Source: Planotetraspora sp. A-T 1434
Lineage (GTDB): Bacteria > Actinomycetota > Actinomycetes > Streptosporangiales > Streptosporangiaceae
Direction of reading: 5' to 3'
NCBI RefSeq assembly: GCF_025420585.1
Contig: NZ_JAOEGB010000019.1
Coordinates: 1 to 64,000 of the forward strand
DNA: 64,000 bases
The notes under the pieces were generated by a model. It was not told where the DNA came from. It saw only the letters and a program-made list of their open reading frames with translations, and did not search any database. The position numbers and the translations under genes are program-made. Positions 53,044 through 61,809 of this stretch are shown here, one piece after another. Numbering within the stretch: position 1 is the first letter of the stretch; every line of letters begins with the position of its first letter.

Positions 53044-54624
53044 ATGGAAATCTCCGCCACCCTGCAGGCTAATCTGCCGACCAATCCCGATAAACGCGAT
53101 CGCGACGACGAACCGCGATTCAACATCGCCGAGCGATTTCTCGACCGGAACCCCGGCGACCGGACCGCTCTGATCACCGCCGCCGGTCACGTCACCTTCG
53201 CCGAGTTGCGCACGCTCGCCAACCGGGTGGGCAACGCGCTCCGCGCGCTGGGCGTACGGCGCGGCGACCGGGTGCTGATCGCGTTGAGCGACGGCGTCGA
53301 GTTCGTCGCCACGTGGTACGGCGCGCAGAAGATCGGGGCCGTCACGGCCGAGGTCTACACCTACCTCCAGCCGAAGCACTACCGGTACTTCGCCGACTAC
53401 GCGACGCCGGCCGTCGTCGTGACCGACGCGGTGGCCGTGGACAAGCTGCGCGCGGCCGGGATCCGCGATCTCCTGGTCGCCGGGGTGCCACGGCGCGACC
53501 TGCGGGAGGGCGAGCACCACTTCGAGACCCTCGTCGGCCGGCAGTCCGGCGACCTGGAGCCGGCGCCGACGACCCGCGACGACGTGGCGATCTGGAAGTT
53601 CACCACCGGCAGCACCGGCGCCCCCCGGGCGTGCGTGCTGGCCGCCCGCAGCCCTGAGCTCAGCTTCGAGTGGTACGCCAGGGGCGTCCTGGACTTCCGG
53701 CCCGACGACATCGTGCTGCCGGTGCCCAAACTGTTCTTCGGCTACGCCCGCGACCTGACCGCGCTGTTCCCCTTCGGCGTGGGCGCGGCGGGCATCGTCT
53801 TCCCCGAGCGCAGCACCGCCGACCGGATCTTCGAGCTGATCGCGGAGCACCGGCCGACGATCCTCGTCAACGTGCCGACCATGATGAGCGCGATGGTGGC
53901 CCATCCCGACGCCCACAGGCAGGACCTGAGCTCGCTCCGGCTGTGCACCTCGGCGGGCGAGTCGCTCCCCGAGGAGCTGCACCGCAAGTGGACGGACACC
54001 TTCGGCGTCGAGGTCGTCGACGGCATCGGCTCCTCCGAGGCGTACCACATCTACGTGTCCAACCGGCCGGGCCACGTCCGCCCCGGCACCCTGGGGCAGG
54101 TGGTGCCCGGCTACCGGGCGCGCGTGGTGGACGGGCAGGGACGGTCCGTACCGGACGGCGAGATCGGCAGGCTGGAGATCACCGGCGAGACGGTGGCGCT
54201 GGAGTATTGGCGGGAGCCCGAGAAGTCGGCCGAGACGTTCGTCGCGGAGCACACCGTGCGGTCCGGCGACCTGTTCAGCAGGGACGCGGACGGCTTCTTC
54301 CGTTACCACGGCCGGGCCGACGACCTGCTGAAGGTCGGCGGCGTCTGGGTCGCGCCCGCCGAGATCGAGAACTGCCTGATGGGACATCCGGCCGTGGTCG
54401 AATGCGCGGTCGTCGGCTACGAGGTGAACGGGCTGACCCGGCCGCGGGCCTACGTCGTGGCCTCCGGCCAGGTCGCCGCCGAGGAATTGCAGGCGTACGT
54501 GAAATCCCGGCTGGCGCCGCAGAAATATCCGCGTGACGTGCGTTTCGTGGCCGAGCTGCCGCACACCGCGTCGGGAAAGGTGGACCGCCGCGCCCTGGAG
54601 GACCGGACCGACGGTGAATCGTGA
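53044..54624 (+). CDS. Aryl-CoA ligase (benzoate-CoA ligase family), copy B
   Basis: 526 residues, closely similar to copy A over the whole length: both share DRVLIALSDGVEFVATWYG-like segments, VLPVPKLFFGYA, DGIGSSE and ASGKVDRRALE. FTTGSTGAPRACVLAAR lies near 185. It should activate an aromatic acid; the anthranilate genes immediately downstream make anthranilate the likely substrate. Having two paralogues in one cluster suggests either two different aryl acids or CoA versus carrier-protein loading. ATG 53044 has GGAGG 10 nt upstream. Confidence 0.9.
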   Translation: MEISATLQANLPTNPDKRDRDDEPRFNIAERFLDRNPGDRTALITAAGHVTFAELRTLANRVGNALRALGVRRGDRVLIALSDGVEFVATWYGAQKIGAVTAEVYTYLQPKHYRYFADYATPAVVVTDAVAVDKLRAAGIRDLLVAGVPRRDLREGEHHFETLVGRQSGDLEPAPTTRDDVAIWKFTTGSTGAPRACVLAARSPELSFEWYARGVLDFRPDDIVLPVPKLFFGYARDLTALFPFGVGAAGIVFPERSTADRIFELIAEHRPTILVNVPTMMSAMVAHPDAHRQDLSSLRLCTSAGESLPEELHRKWTDTFGVEVVDGIGSSEAYHIYVSNRPGHVRPGTLGQVVPGYRARVVDGQGRSVPDGEIGRLEITGETVALEYWREPEKSAETFVAEHTVRSGDLFSRDADGFFRYHGRADDLLKVGGVWVAPAEIENCLMGHPAVVECAVVGYEVNGLTRPRAYVVASGQVAAEELQAYVKSRLAPQKYPRDVRFVAELPHTASGKVDRRALEDRTDGES

Positions 54625-54652
54625 ATATCCCGCGGAAGCAGCCGGTCCGGCG

Positions 54653-54691
54653 GGCTGGCAGGAAGCGGTTACGCGCACGCAACTTGCTGCC
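54653..54691 (+). promoter_or_regulatory. 39-bp promoter box, copy 3
   Basis: It begins GGCTGGCAGGAAGCGG and ends GCAACTTGCTGCC, 104 bp before the tryptophan dioxygenase start and only 28 bp after the aryl-CoA ligase stop. Arms and spacing match copy 2 exactly. Confidence 0.8.
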
Positions 54692-54795
54692 CGATGAACG
54701 CCTGGCTCCGGGAACGGGCCACCCGCACAGTTGACGTGTGGGAGGAAGCACAAGGAAATCGCGATGACACCTTCGCAGAACAAGAGGTCAGGCGT

Positions 54796-55743
54796 ATGAA
54801 GAACTCGACTACGTGTCCCCTGGATTCCGCCGGCGTCTCCCTGTTCGCAGGCGACGCGATTCCCGCGTACCGCGCGTCGCTCGCCGCCGACCGCGGGCCC
54901 CGCTCAGCCGACGTGGGCGCGCGCTCCGCCGTGGGGGTTGACGAGACCCCGGTGGCCGACCCCCCGGCCGACTTGACGTACTCCTCCTATCTGGCGCTCG
55001 ACGAGGTGCTGACGACCCAGCGGCCGCTCTCCGGCGCGCACGACGAGATGATGTTCATCGTCATCCACCAGGTGCACGAGTTGTGGTTCAAGCTGCTGCT
55101 GCACGAGTTCGCCGACCTGCAGCGGCGCCTGTCCACCGGGGACACCGCGGGCGCGCTGCACTCCCTGCGCCGGTCGCTGGCCGTGCTGAAGGTGGTGATC
55201 TCCCAGATCGACGTCATGGAGACGCTGACACCGGCGCAGTTCGCCGCGTTCCGCGGCTGCCTCGGGACGGCGAGCGGCTTCCAGTCCGCGCAGTTCCGCG
55301 AGGTCGAGACGGTGCTGGGGCGGCGCGACCGCGCAGTGCTGGACCGTTACAAGGAGGGCGGCGCGGAGCGTGGCCGGATCGAGGCCGCGATGAACCGGCC
55401 CTCCCTCTTCGACTCCTTCCTCCAATATCTGGCGTTCCAGGGCTACCCGGTGCCCGTGGCCGTGCTGTACCGGGACGTGTCGCTCCCCCTGGAGCCCTCC
55501 GCCGAGGTGCAGGACGCGCTGCTGGAGGTGCACCTCGAGGACGGCGTGGCCGCGCAGGTCTGCGAGGGTCTGATCGACCTCGACCAGCGGCTCCAGGAAT
55601 GGCGCTACCGGCACGGCAAGATGGTCGAGCGGATCATCGGCCACAAGACCGGCACCGGCGGCTCCTCCGGGGCGTCCTACCTCTTCCGGACGCTGGCCAC
55701 GCCCATGTTCCCCGATCTGTGGGCCGTCCGGAGCCGGTCATGA
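54796..55743 (+). CDS. Tryptophan 2,3-dioxygenase
   Basis: 315 residues. The heme dioxygenase motifs are clear: MMFIVIHQVHELWFK near 80 with the distal His, ASGFQSAQFRE near 158, and the C-terminal WRYRHGKMVERIIGHKTGTG-type loop with the proximal His near 275. Reaction: L-tryptophan plus O2 to N-formylkynurenine. ATG 54796 is chosen because the preceding 34 codons lack homology and cross the promoter. It is translationally coupled (ATGA) to kynureninase; no formamidase gene is visible nearby, so that step may use a housekeeping enzyme. Confidence 0.94.
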   Translation: MKNSTTCPLDSAGVSLFAGDAIPAYRASLAADRGPRSADVGARSAVGVDETPVADPPADLTYSSYLALDEVLTTQRPLSGAHDEMMFIVIHQVHELWFKLLLHEFADLQRRLSTGDTAGALHSLRRSLAVLKVVISQIDVMETLTPAQFAAFRGCLGTASGFQSAQFREVETVLGRRDRAVLDRYKEGGAERGRIEAAMNRPSLFDSFLQYLAFQGYPVPVAVLYRDVSLPLEPSAEVQDALLEVHLEDGVAAQVCEGLIDLDQRLQEWRYRHGKMVERIIGHKTGTGGSSGASYLFRTLATPMFPDLWAVRSRS

Positions 55744-56960
55744 ACGACCAGTCGGCGTGGCTCGCGCCGCACTACTCGATGTTCCAGGTGTCGCGGCGTC
55801 TCCTGCTGACCGGCCACTCCCACCAGGCCTGGCCGGACGTCGCGCTGGAGGGCCAGGTCGAGGCGTTCCACGACGCCGCCCGCGACGTGGACGACAAGTG
55901 GGGCCGCGCCCTGGCGAAGGCCGACGAGGTCAGAGCGGGTTTCCGCCGGTTCCTCGGCGACCCGGCGGCCGAGCTGGCCCTGGGCGCCAACACGCACGAG
56001 CTCGTGCTGCGGTTCCTGTCCGCTCTCGACCTGCGGACCCGTCCCCGGCTGGTCACCTCCGACGGGGAGTTCCACACGCTGCGGCGGCAGCTCGGCCGCC
56101 TGGCCGAGGAGGGCGTCGAGCTCGTGCGGGTTCCCGCCGAGCCCGCCGGCACGCTGGCCGAACGGCTGACCGCGGCCGTCGACGACCGTACGGCCGCCGT
56201 CCTGGTGTCGGCGGTGCTGTTCGAGACCGCGAGGATCGTCCCGGGGCTCGGCGCGCTCGCCGGAGCCTGCCGGCGGCGGGGCACGGAGCTGCTCATCGAC
56301 GCCTACCACGCCCTGGGCGTCGTGCCGTTCTCGACGGCGGAGGTCGAGCCGGCCTGGGTCGTCGGCGGCGGGTACAAGTACCTCCAGCTCGGCGAGGGCA
56401 ACTGCTTTCTCCGGATCCCCGCGCACGCCGCGCTGCTGCGGCCGGTCATCACCGGCTGGTTCTCCGAGTTCGCCGAGCTGGCCGCCGAACGGCACGACGG
56501 TGAGGTGCGCTACCCGACCGGCGAGGCCCGTTTCGCGGGGTCCACGTACGACCCGGCAAGCCACTACCGCGCAGCCCGCGTCTTCGGGTTCTTCTCCGAG
56601 CACGGCCTGACCCCGGAGTTCCTGCGCCAGGTGTCGCTGCGCCAGGTCGGCCTGCTGGCCAGACTGTTCGACGCCCTCGACGCCCCGGAAGACCTGATCA
56701 CCCGCGACCGCCGCGGCTCCCTCGGCGACTTCGGTGGCTTCCTCGCGCTCCGCACGCCGTACGCCGGGCGCCTGCGGGACGGCCTGGCCGCCCGTGGGGT
56801 CCTGGCCGACAGCAGAGGCGACTATCTGCGCGTCGGGCCCGCGCCGTACCTGTCGGACGCGCAGCTCGTGTCGGCCGTCGACGCCCTCGGCGCCGAGATC
56901 GCCGAGATCCGCCCAGGTACGGACGTCACCCCCGGCCACCTCTCCTCCACCAGCCGGTGA
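55740..56960 (+). CDS. Kynureninase-type PLP enzyme
   Basis: 406 residues of the fold-type I aminotransferase V family. The PLP-binding Lys is in VVGGGYKYLQLGEGN near 212, the Asp in LLIDAYHALGV near 184, and SHQAWPDV near 28 with GYPVTGW-like ITGWFSEF follow the kynureninase pattern. Reaction: kynurenine to anthranilate plus alanine. It overlaps the tryptophan dioxygenase gene (ATGA), so the pair forms a dedicated anthranilate supply route as in antimycin and related clusters. It could instead act on a hydroxylated kynurenine. Confidence 0.88.
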   Translation: MNDQSAWLAPHYSMFQVSRRLLLTGHSHQAWPDVALEGQVEAFHDAARDVDDKWGRALAKADEVRAGFRRFLGDPAAELALGANTHELVLRFLSALDLRTRPRLVTSDGEFHTLRRQLGRLAEEGVELVRVPAEPAGTLAERLTAAVDDRTAAVLVSAVLFETARIVPGLGALAGACRRRGTELLIDAYHALGVVPFSTAEVEPAWVVGGGYKYLQLGEGNCFLRIPAHAALLRPVITGWFSEFAELAAERHDGEVRYPTGEARFAGSTYDPASHYRAARVFGFFSEHGLTPEFLRQVSLRQVGLLARLFDALDAPEDLITRDRRGSLGDFGGFLALRTPYAGRLRDGLAARGVLADSRGDYLRVGPAPYLSDAQLVSAVDALGAEIAEIRPGTDVTPGHLSSTSR

Positions 56961-56988
56961 TGAGCATCTCACCTTGGTAGAGCGAGAA

Positions 56989-57025
56989 CCCCGGCGGCGC
57001 GTCTGGGGGAAGCGCGCCGCCGGGG
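56989..57025. terminator. Hairpin terminator at the right edge of the cluster
   Basis: A perfect 13-bp stem CCCCGGCGGCGCG (56989-57001 with 57013-57025) with an 11-nt loop, between convergent kynureninase and DinB-like genes. Confidence 0.75.
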
Positions 57026-57033
57026 CCCTCGGG

Positions 57034-57837
57034 TCATCGGCCGGCGGTGGCGAACTGTCCGGGAGTACGGCCCGCACCGGCGGGACCCCGGTAGGCCTGG
57101 GCGATGTCCAGCCAGTGGTCGGCCTCGGCGCCCGTGGCCGTGACCGCGAGATCGTCACGGTGGCGGCGCCTGGTCACCAGGAGGCAGAAATCCTCGGCGG
57201 GGCCGGACACCCGCTGCTCACCGTCCTCCGGGCCGAATGCCCAGACCTCTCCCGACGGGCCGGTGATCTCGAAGCGGAACTCGGTGGCCGGCGGGGTGAG
57301 GCCACGGGACAGGTAACCGAAGTCGCGGGTGAGGATCGCGAAGACGACCAGGTGCTTGAGCCGGTCGGTCCGCTCCAGCTCCACCCCGAGCGCGTCGGCG
57401 ATGTCCTGCCCGTGGGCGAACTGCTCCATGATCCCGGCGCAGGCGAGCACGATGGGCGGCAGCGGGTTGACCAGCCAGGGCACCACCTCGCCAGGGGGGA
57501 CGGCGGCGAGTCCCTTGACCACGGTCTCCCGCTCGGCCCGCCAGCGGGCCAGCAGCACCTCGGTCGTGTCGTTCTCGTAGTCCTTCAGCGCGGCGTTCAC
57601 CGCGCCGTCGAAGTTGCTCTGCGCCCCGGCGGTCAGGGCCTTGAACGCCTCCGCGTCCGTGGCCGCGGTCGCGGCGAGGCGGAAGATGAAGGCGAGATGG
57701 GCGATCTGGTGGCGAATCGTCCAGCCGGGTGCGGGAGTGGGGAGATTCCACTGCTCCGCGTCGAGACCGGCCACCAGGCGGTCGATCTGGTCGCCGTCCG
57801 TGGTCAGGTCCTTGAGCACAGCCTCCAGCTCGGTCAC
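57034..57837 (-). CDS. DinB-like/mycothiol-dependent maleylpyruvate isomerase-family protein
   Basis: 267 residues of the TIGR03084-type group. An N-terminal four-helix DinB-like domain has the putative metal-binding residues in WTIRHQIAHLAFIF near 40-53 and MEQFAHGQDIADALG near 140, and there is a C-terminal SCP2-like half. Mycothiol-dependent roles are known for relatives; the substrate here is unknown. Its start overlaps the upstream gene's stop (ATGA), making it last in the sigma-factor-led operon. Confidence 0.8.
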   Translation of the reverse strand: MTELEAVLKDLTTDGDQIDRLVAGLDAEQWNLPTPAPGWTIRHQIAHLAFIFRLAATAATDAEAFKALTAGAQSNFDGAVNAALKDYENDTTEVLLARWRAERETVVKGLAAVPPGEVVPWLVNPLPPIVLACAGIMEQFAHGQDIADALGVELERTDRLKHLVVFAILTRDFGYLSRGLTPPATEFRFEITGPSGEVWAFGPEDGEQRVSGPAEDFCLLVTRRRHRDDLAVTATGAEADHWLDIAQAYRGPAGAGRTPGQFATAGR

Positions 57838-59000
57838 GTTCTCTTCCTCTCATTGGCAAGCGGGTTGTCTTCGTGCGTCGATGCCCGGCTCGGCCGGGCG
57901 ACGGGGACCCGTGACCAGCTCCCCACCTCGCGCGCCGCGGCAAGGCTCGCCCACGCGGTCAGCTCGACCAGGGCCCGGTCGCCCGGCTCGGCCCCGCGGA
58001 AGTCGTCGACGACGGACCGGTCGACCTGATAGGACGCCAGCGCGGTCAGCAGGGCGAGGCGGCCCGCGGGGCGCTGCGCCGCCGGCAGGACGGACACCGC
58101 GTCGGTGGCCCAGCCACGGCTCGGGCCGACCGGGCGCCCGCTCCACGCGGAAAGCTCGGCGACGACCAGCTCTCTCACCGGGTCCGGCACCGAACGGCGG
58201 CCCGCCGCCTCGATCGCGGCGGCCGCCCGCGCGAAGGCTCCGGCGATGTGCGCGCCGCTCTCCTCTGCCCCCGCCCCCGTCCGTGCCCCCGCCCCGGCCC
58301 AGGACATGTCGCCGGGCAGCAGCGCGGCGGGCAGCAGGTCGAGGGATGCGCCGGGTGTCACGGCCCGGCGCGCGGCGGGCCGCATGAGGAGGCCGAGCAG
58401 CCGCAGGGCGGGGCCGCGGACGGCGGCCGGGACCTTGGGCGGCAGCGGGGAGTCGTCCAGGAACACGTTCACCATGCGGTTGAGGTAGTGGAAGGTGACC
58501 GCCACCGCGACCAGCTCCCCGACCTGCCCGGGCGGCGCCGGAAGGGCCTGCCGTACGGCCGTGTCCCGGTTCGCGGCGGCGCGCGCCCATTCGGCGGTCC
58601 GCCGGACGCCGGGATCGGGGATGGCCTCGAAGCGGCCCTCGGCGATCTCGCTCGCGTGGGCTCCTCGCGACAGCCCGCGCAGCGTCTCCCTGTGAACGTC
58701 CACGCAGTACGGGCAGGCGTTGCCGATCGAGACCGTGGTGGCCACGACCTCTCTGACCGCCCTGGTGACCGAGCCCGCGGCGAGCAGCGACTCGCGCAGC
58801 ATCAGCCAGGAGGCCGCGAGGGTCTCCGGAGCGGGCGAGTGCAGGATCATGGGCGGGGCGAGCATGCCGAAGTCCCGTTCCACCTGGTCATAGACCTTCG
58901 CGACCAGGCCCCCGGCGGCGTCCGGCCGCACTGGCGAGACGTGGCGGACCTGGGTCAGCGAGTTTCGCAGCGTCGCCCTCGTGAGCAGCGTCCCGCCCAT
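57834..59000 (-). CDS. AhpD-like/carboxymuconolactone decarboxylase-family protein
   Basis: 388 residues. Residues 60-160 carry an AhpD-type redox motif, NACPYCVDVHRETL near 95 (CxxC followed by His), and a second degenerate helical half follows without cysteines. It probably acts as a peroxidase or thiol-disulfide protein protecting against oxidant, for instance H2O2 from the adjacent GMC oxidase. It lies 12 bp after the GMC gene and overlaps the DinB-like gene. Confidence 0.82.
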   Translation of the reverse strand: MGGTLLTRATLRNSLTQVRHVSPVRPDAAGGLVAKVYDQVERDFGMLAPPMILHSPAPETLAASWLMLRESLLAAGSVTRAVREVVATTVSIGNACPYCVDVHRETLRGLSRGAHASEIAEGRFEAIPDPGVRRTAEWARAAANRDTAVRQALPAPPGQVGELVAVAVTFHYLNRMVNVFLDDSPLPPKVPAAVRGPALRLLGLLMRPAARRAVTPGASLDLLPAALLPGDMSWAGAGARTGAGAEESGAHIAGAFARAAAAIEAAGRRSVPDPVRELVVAELSAWSGRPVGPSRGWATDAVSVLPAAQRPAGRLALLTALASYQVDRSVVDDFRGAEPGDRALVELTAWASLAAAREVGSWSRVPVARPSRASTHEDNPLANERKRT

Positions 59001-59012
59001 GGCCGCTCCCCC

Positions 59013-60668
59013 CTACTTCCGCATGAGGGCCGGCACCAAAGGGGCCGTCCCACGCCGGCCGCTGGTGCCGCCGCCCGGCGCCGGCGCGCCGTACGTGACC
59101 TCGACGCCGCGCTCCCGCGCGGCCCTGACGATGCCGGGGACGGCCCGCTCGGCGAGCGCGCAGATGGTCATCGCGGGGTTCACCGTCAGCGCCCCCGGTA
59201 CGGCGGAGCCGTCGGTGACGAAGATCCCGGGGTGGCCCCTGAGCTCGTGCCGGTCGTCGAGGGCGGAGGTGTGCGGGTCGTCGCCGATGCGGCAGGACGC
59301 CAGGGGGTGGACGGTGTACGCGCCGACGAGGTCGTTGGTCCAGGGGGTCACCGTGGCGAGCCCGTCGCGTTCGAGGATGTCCTTCACCTCGGCGTCCGCC
59401 ATCGCCCACGCCTTGCGCGTGTTGGCGGTCGGGCGATACTGCAGCCTGCCGATGCCGAGCATCTGCTGCGAGAGCCGGTCGGCGTTGCCGCGCTCTGGGG
59501 GCGGGCCGAAGACGCCCTCGTTGTCGTCCTCGATCATCTGGAAGATGATCAGCCACGACTTCCAGCGCTTCAGCATCTCCTTCTTCCCGACCCCGTACCA
59601 CCCCGGCCCCGATCCGCCGGCGGCCGTCGCCAGGATGGTGCCGAGGCCCGGCGGGAAGTACAGCTGCTCCAGCGAGTAGCGGGTGTATTCGGGCAGCGAG
59701 CCGTCCAGCCGGTCCCAGTTGGCCACGGTCGGCCCCTTGCCGATCTGGTTGGCGGCGTAGGCCAGTCCGTCGCCGCGCTCCAGGCCGAGCAGGTCCCGGA
59801 CGCGGTCCTCGTTGAGGACGGCGGTGTTGAGCCGCTCCCCGTTGCCGGAGAAGTAACGGCCCACGGCGTGCGGCATCGGGCCGAGCGTCGCCTCGCTGCG
59901 CTGCAGGATCACGGGCGTGGCCGCGGCTCCGGCCGCGAGCACGATGATCTTGGCCTCGATCGCGCCGTCTCCGGTCGTCAGCCGGTAGTCCTCGTCGTGG
60001 ACCAGCTTGTAGTTTACGCGGTAGTGGCCGTCGTCGGTCCTGGAGATGCTCTGCACCTCGTGCAGTGGCCTGATCTCCGCCCCATGCGCGAGTGCCGCCG
60101 GCAGGTAGTTGAAGAGGAGCGACTGCTTCGCGTCGAAGCGGCAGCCGGCCATCATCCAGTTGCAGTTGACGCACTTGCCGTTGTCCACGGCGGCGGGGAC
60201 CGGGTTCGCCGTGCGGCCGGCGTGGCGGCAGGCCGCGGCCCACAGCCCTCCGGCGTACGACACGTCCTCCCAGCCCTGGTGGGTGATCGGGATCGACTCG
60301 GCCACCCGGTCGTACCACGGGTCGAGGGTGTCGCGGGTGATGGCGGACGGCCACATGCGCCGGGCGATGCTGCCGCGGCGCTCGAACACGAACCGCGGCG
60401 CGCGCGGCATGGCGGCGAAGTAGACGACGCTGCCGCCGCCCACGCAGTTGCCGCCGAGCGTGCTCATGCCGTCGCCCACGACGAAGTCGAAGATCCGCGT
60501 GTACGACGACCCCAGCTTGTAGTCGTGCTCGAAGTCGGTGCCGGTGAGCCACGGCCCGCGTTCGAGCATCACGACCCGCGCGCCGCCGGCGGCGAGGTGG
60601 TAGGCCGCGATCGCGCCGCCGAAACCGGTTCCGACCACGAGGACGTCGGTGCGCTCCGTGCTCGTCAT
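59013..60668 (-). CDS. GMC oxidoreductase, cholesterol-oxidase-like
   Basis: 551 residues. The N-terminal FAD motif VVGTGFGGAIAAYHLA (about 11-26) is followed by GGNCVGGGSVVYFAAMPR. A cysteine-rich segment VNCNWMMAGCRF lies near 165, and the catalytic HPLASCRIG and NPAMTICALAER lie near the C-terminus. The family oxidises alcohols including sterols with O2 or another acceptor. ATG 60668 overlaps the stop of the small subunit-like gene (ATGA), which suggests a two-subunit enzyme. Confidence 0.9.
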   Translation of the reverse strand: MTSTERTDVLVVGTGFGGAIAAYHLAAGGARVVMLERGPWLTGTDFEHDYKLGSSYTRIFDFVVGDGMSTLGGNCVGGGSVVYFAAMPRAPRFVFERRGSIARRMWPSAITRDTLDPWYDRVAESIPITHQGWEDVSYAGGLWAAACRHAGRTANPVPAAVDNGKCVNCNWMMAGCRFDAKQSLLFNYLPAALAHGAEIRPLHEVQSISRTDDGHYRVNYKLVHDEDYRLTTGDGAIEAKIIVLAAGAAATPVILQRSEATLGPMPHAVGRYFSGNGERLNTAVLNEDRVRDLLGLERGDGLAYAANQIGKGPTVANWDRLDGSLPEYTRYSLEQLYFPPGLGTILATAAGGSGPGWYGVGKKEMLKRWKSWLIIFQMIEDDNEGVFGPPPERGNADRLSQQMLGIGRLQYRPTANTRKAWAMADAEVKDILERDGLATVTPWTNDLVGAYTVHPLASCRIGDDPHTSALDDRHELRGHPGIFVTDGSAVPGALTVNPAMTICALAERAVPGIVRAARERGVEVTYGAPAPGGGTSGRRGTAPLVPALMRK

Positions 60669-61231
60669 GCGGGGCTCCCTGAGGGGGTCGTGTCCGGATG
60701 GAGGTCGGCCAGCGCGCGGCCGTACGTGTATGCGGGGAACCGCCACAGGCCGTCCGGGTCGGGCGTGGTGATGCCCATCGCGGTCAGCCCGGGGTGGCCC
60801 GCGGCGATCGCGTCCCTGGTGTGCATGTGGGCGGCCGAGTCGTAGGCCATGTTGCTGAACAGCGCCAGGCTGATCCACAGCTCCTTCTCCGGGTGGCCGG
60901 GCGCGGTGAGCACCCCCACCAGGGCCCCCCGGTCCTCGAACGGCAGGGCGACGAACGGGGGCACCGACTCGTCGAGCGCCAGCCCGTGCTGGGCCGCGTA
61001 GGCCAGCGCGTGGGCGTCCAGCGCGCGGGCGAAGTCGTCCAGCCCGCCGGTCAGCCCCGTCGCGTCCCACTCCAGCAACTCGATGGCCCCGGCCTCGACC
61101 GCGCCGCCTCCCGGAGCCGCGCCCGCGACGGCCCTGTCCTCCGGATACCGCTTCTCACCAGGGATGATCGTGTCCGCGAACGCCTCGAGGGTCATCGTCC
61201 TGGCCTGCTGCTGTGGGCTTGGCGCGCGCAT
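60665..61231 (-). CDS. DUF5987-like small partner of the GMC oxidoreductase
   Basis: 188 residues. TLEAFADTIIPGEKRYPEDRA near 14 is the usual start of these proteins, which resemble the small subunit (subunit 3) of gluconate/fructose dehydrogenases. SNMAYDSAAHMHT and the Trp-Arg-Phe-Pro motif lie near the C-terminus. No twin-arginine signal is evident. ATG 61231 has a GTAGGGG site; the longer frame is rejected. Coupled to the GMC gene. Confidence 0.78.
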   Translation of the reverse strand: MRAPSPQQQARTMTLEAFADTIIPGEKRYPEDRAVAGAAPGGGAVEAGAIELLEWDATGLTGGLDDFARALDAHALAYAAQHGLALDESVPPFVALPFEDRGALVGVLTAPGHPEKELWISLALFSNMAYDSAAHMHTRDAIAAGHPGLTAMGITTPDPDGLWRFPAYTYGRALADLHPDTTPSGSPA

Positions 61232-61245
61232 AGGCGTTCCCCTAC

Positions 61246-61809
61246 CTAGTTGAGCTCCGGCTCTCCACATGGTCCGGATATCTGCTCGTCTGGTGCATCT
61301 TCTGCATTGCCGTCACCTTCCGCCTCAAGCGCCGACCTGAGCGTGGCGAGGGCGCGGACGGTCTGGCTCCGCACGGTCGAGGAACGGCTGCCCATCGCGC
61401 GGGCCGTCTCCTCGACGCTGCGGTCCTCCCAGTAGCGGAGGATGACCGCGGCGCGCTGCCGCGGCGCGAGGCCGGCCAGCGCGTCCATCAGGACCATCCG
61501 ATCGCCCAGCAGGGCGTACGGATCGGGTGTCGGCTCGGGCTCGGGCGGCAGGTCGTTGAGGATCTCGCGGGACCAGCGGAGCGATCGGCGGTCGCTGATG
61601 AGCAGCCGCGTCATGATCGTGCGCGCATACGCGGCGATCTTGTCGCGCTCCTCGATGGTGTCCCAGTGCCTGTGGATGGCCATCAGGGTCCGTTGCACGA
61701 GGTCGTCCGCCTCGTACCAGTCGTCGGAGAGTTGGAATGCGGTGCGCCGCAGCGCCGGCCTGACCTCCTTGACGAAGCGCGCGAACTCATCGCGGCATGC
61801 CTCAGCCAT
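61246..61809 (-). CDS. ECF sigma factor, SigE family
   Basis: 187 residues. Region 2 (WYEADDLVQRTLMAIHRHWDT near 32) and region 4 (LAPRQRAAVILRYWEDRSVEETA near 112, with STVRSQTVRAL) are both complete. ATG 61809 is used since GGAG lies 9 nt upstream; an upstream TTG frame is unlikely. It heads the operon with the GMC oxidoreductase genes and is separated from the next gene by 14 bp, suggesting autoregulation of the redox operon. No anti-sigma gene is visible. Confidence 0.92.
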   Translation of the reverse strand: MAEACRDEFARFVKEVRPALRRTAFQLSDDWYEADDLVQRTLMAIHRHWDTIEERDKIAAYARTIMTRLLISDRRSLRWSREILNDLPPEPEPTPDPYALLGDRMVLMDALAGLAPRQRAAVILRYWEDRSVEETARAMGSRSSTVRSQTVRALATLRSALEAEGDGNAEDAPDEQISGPCGEPELN

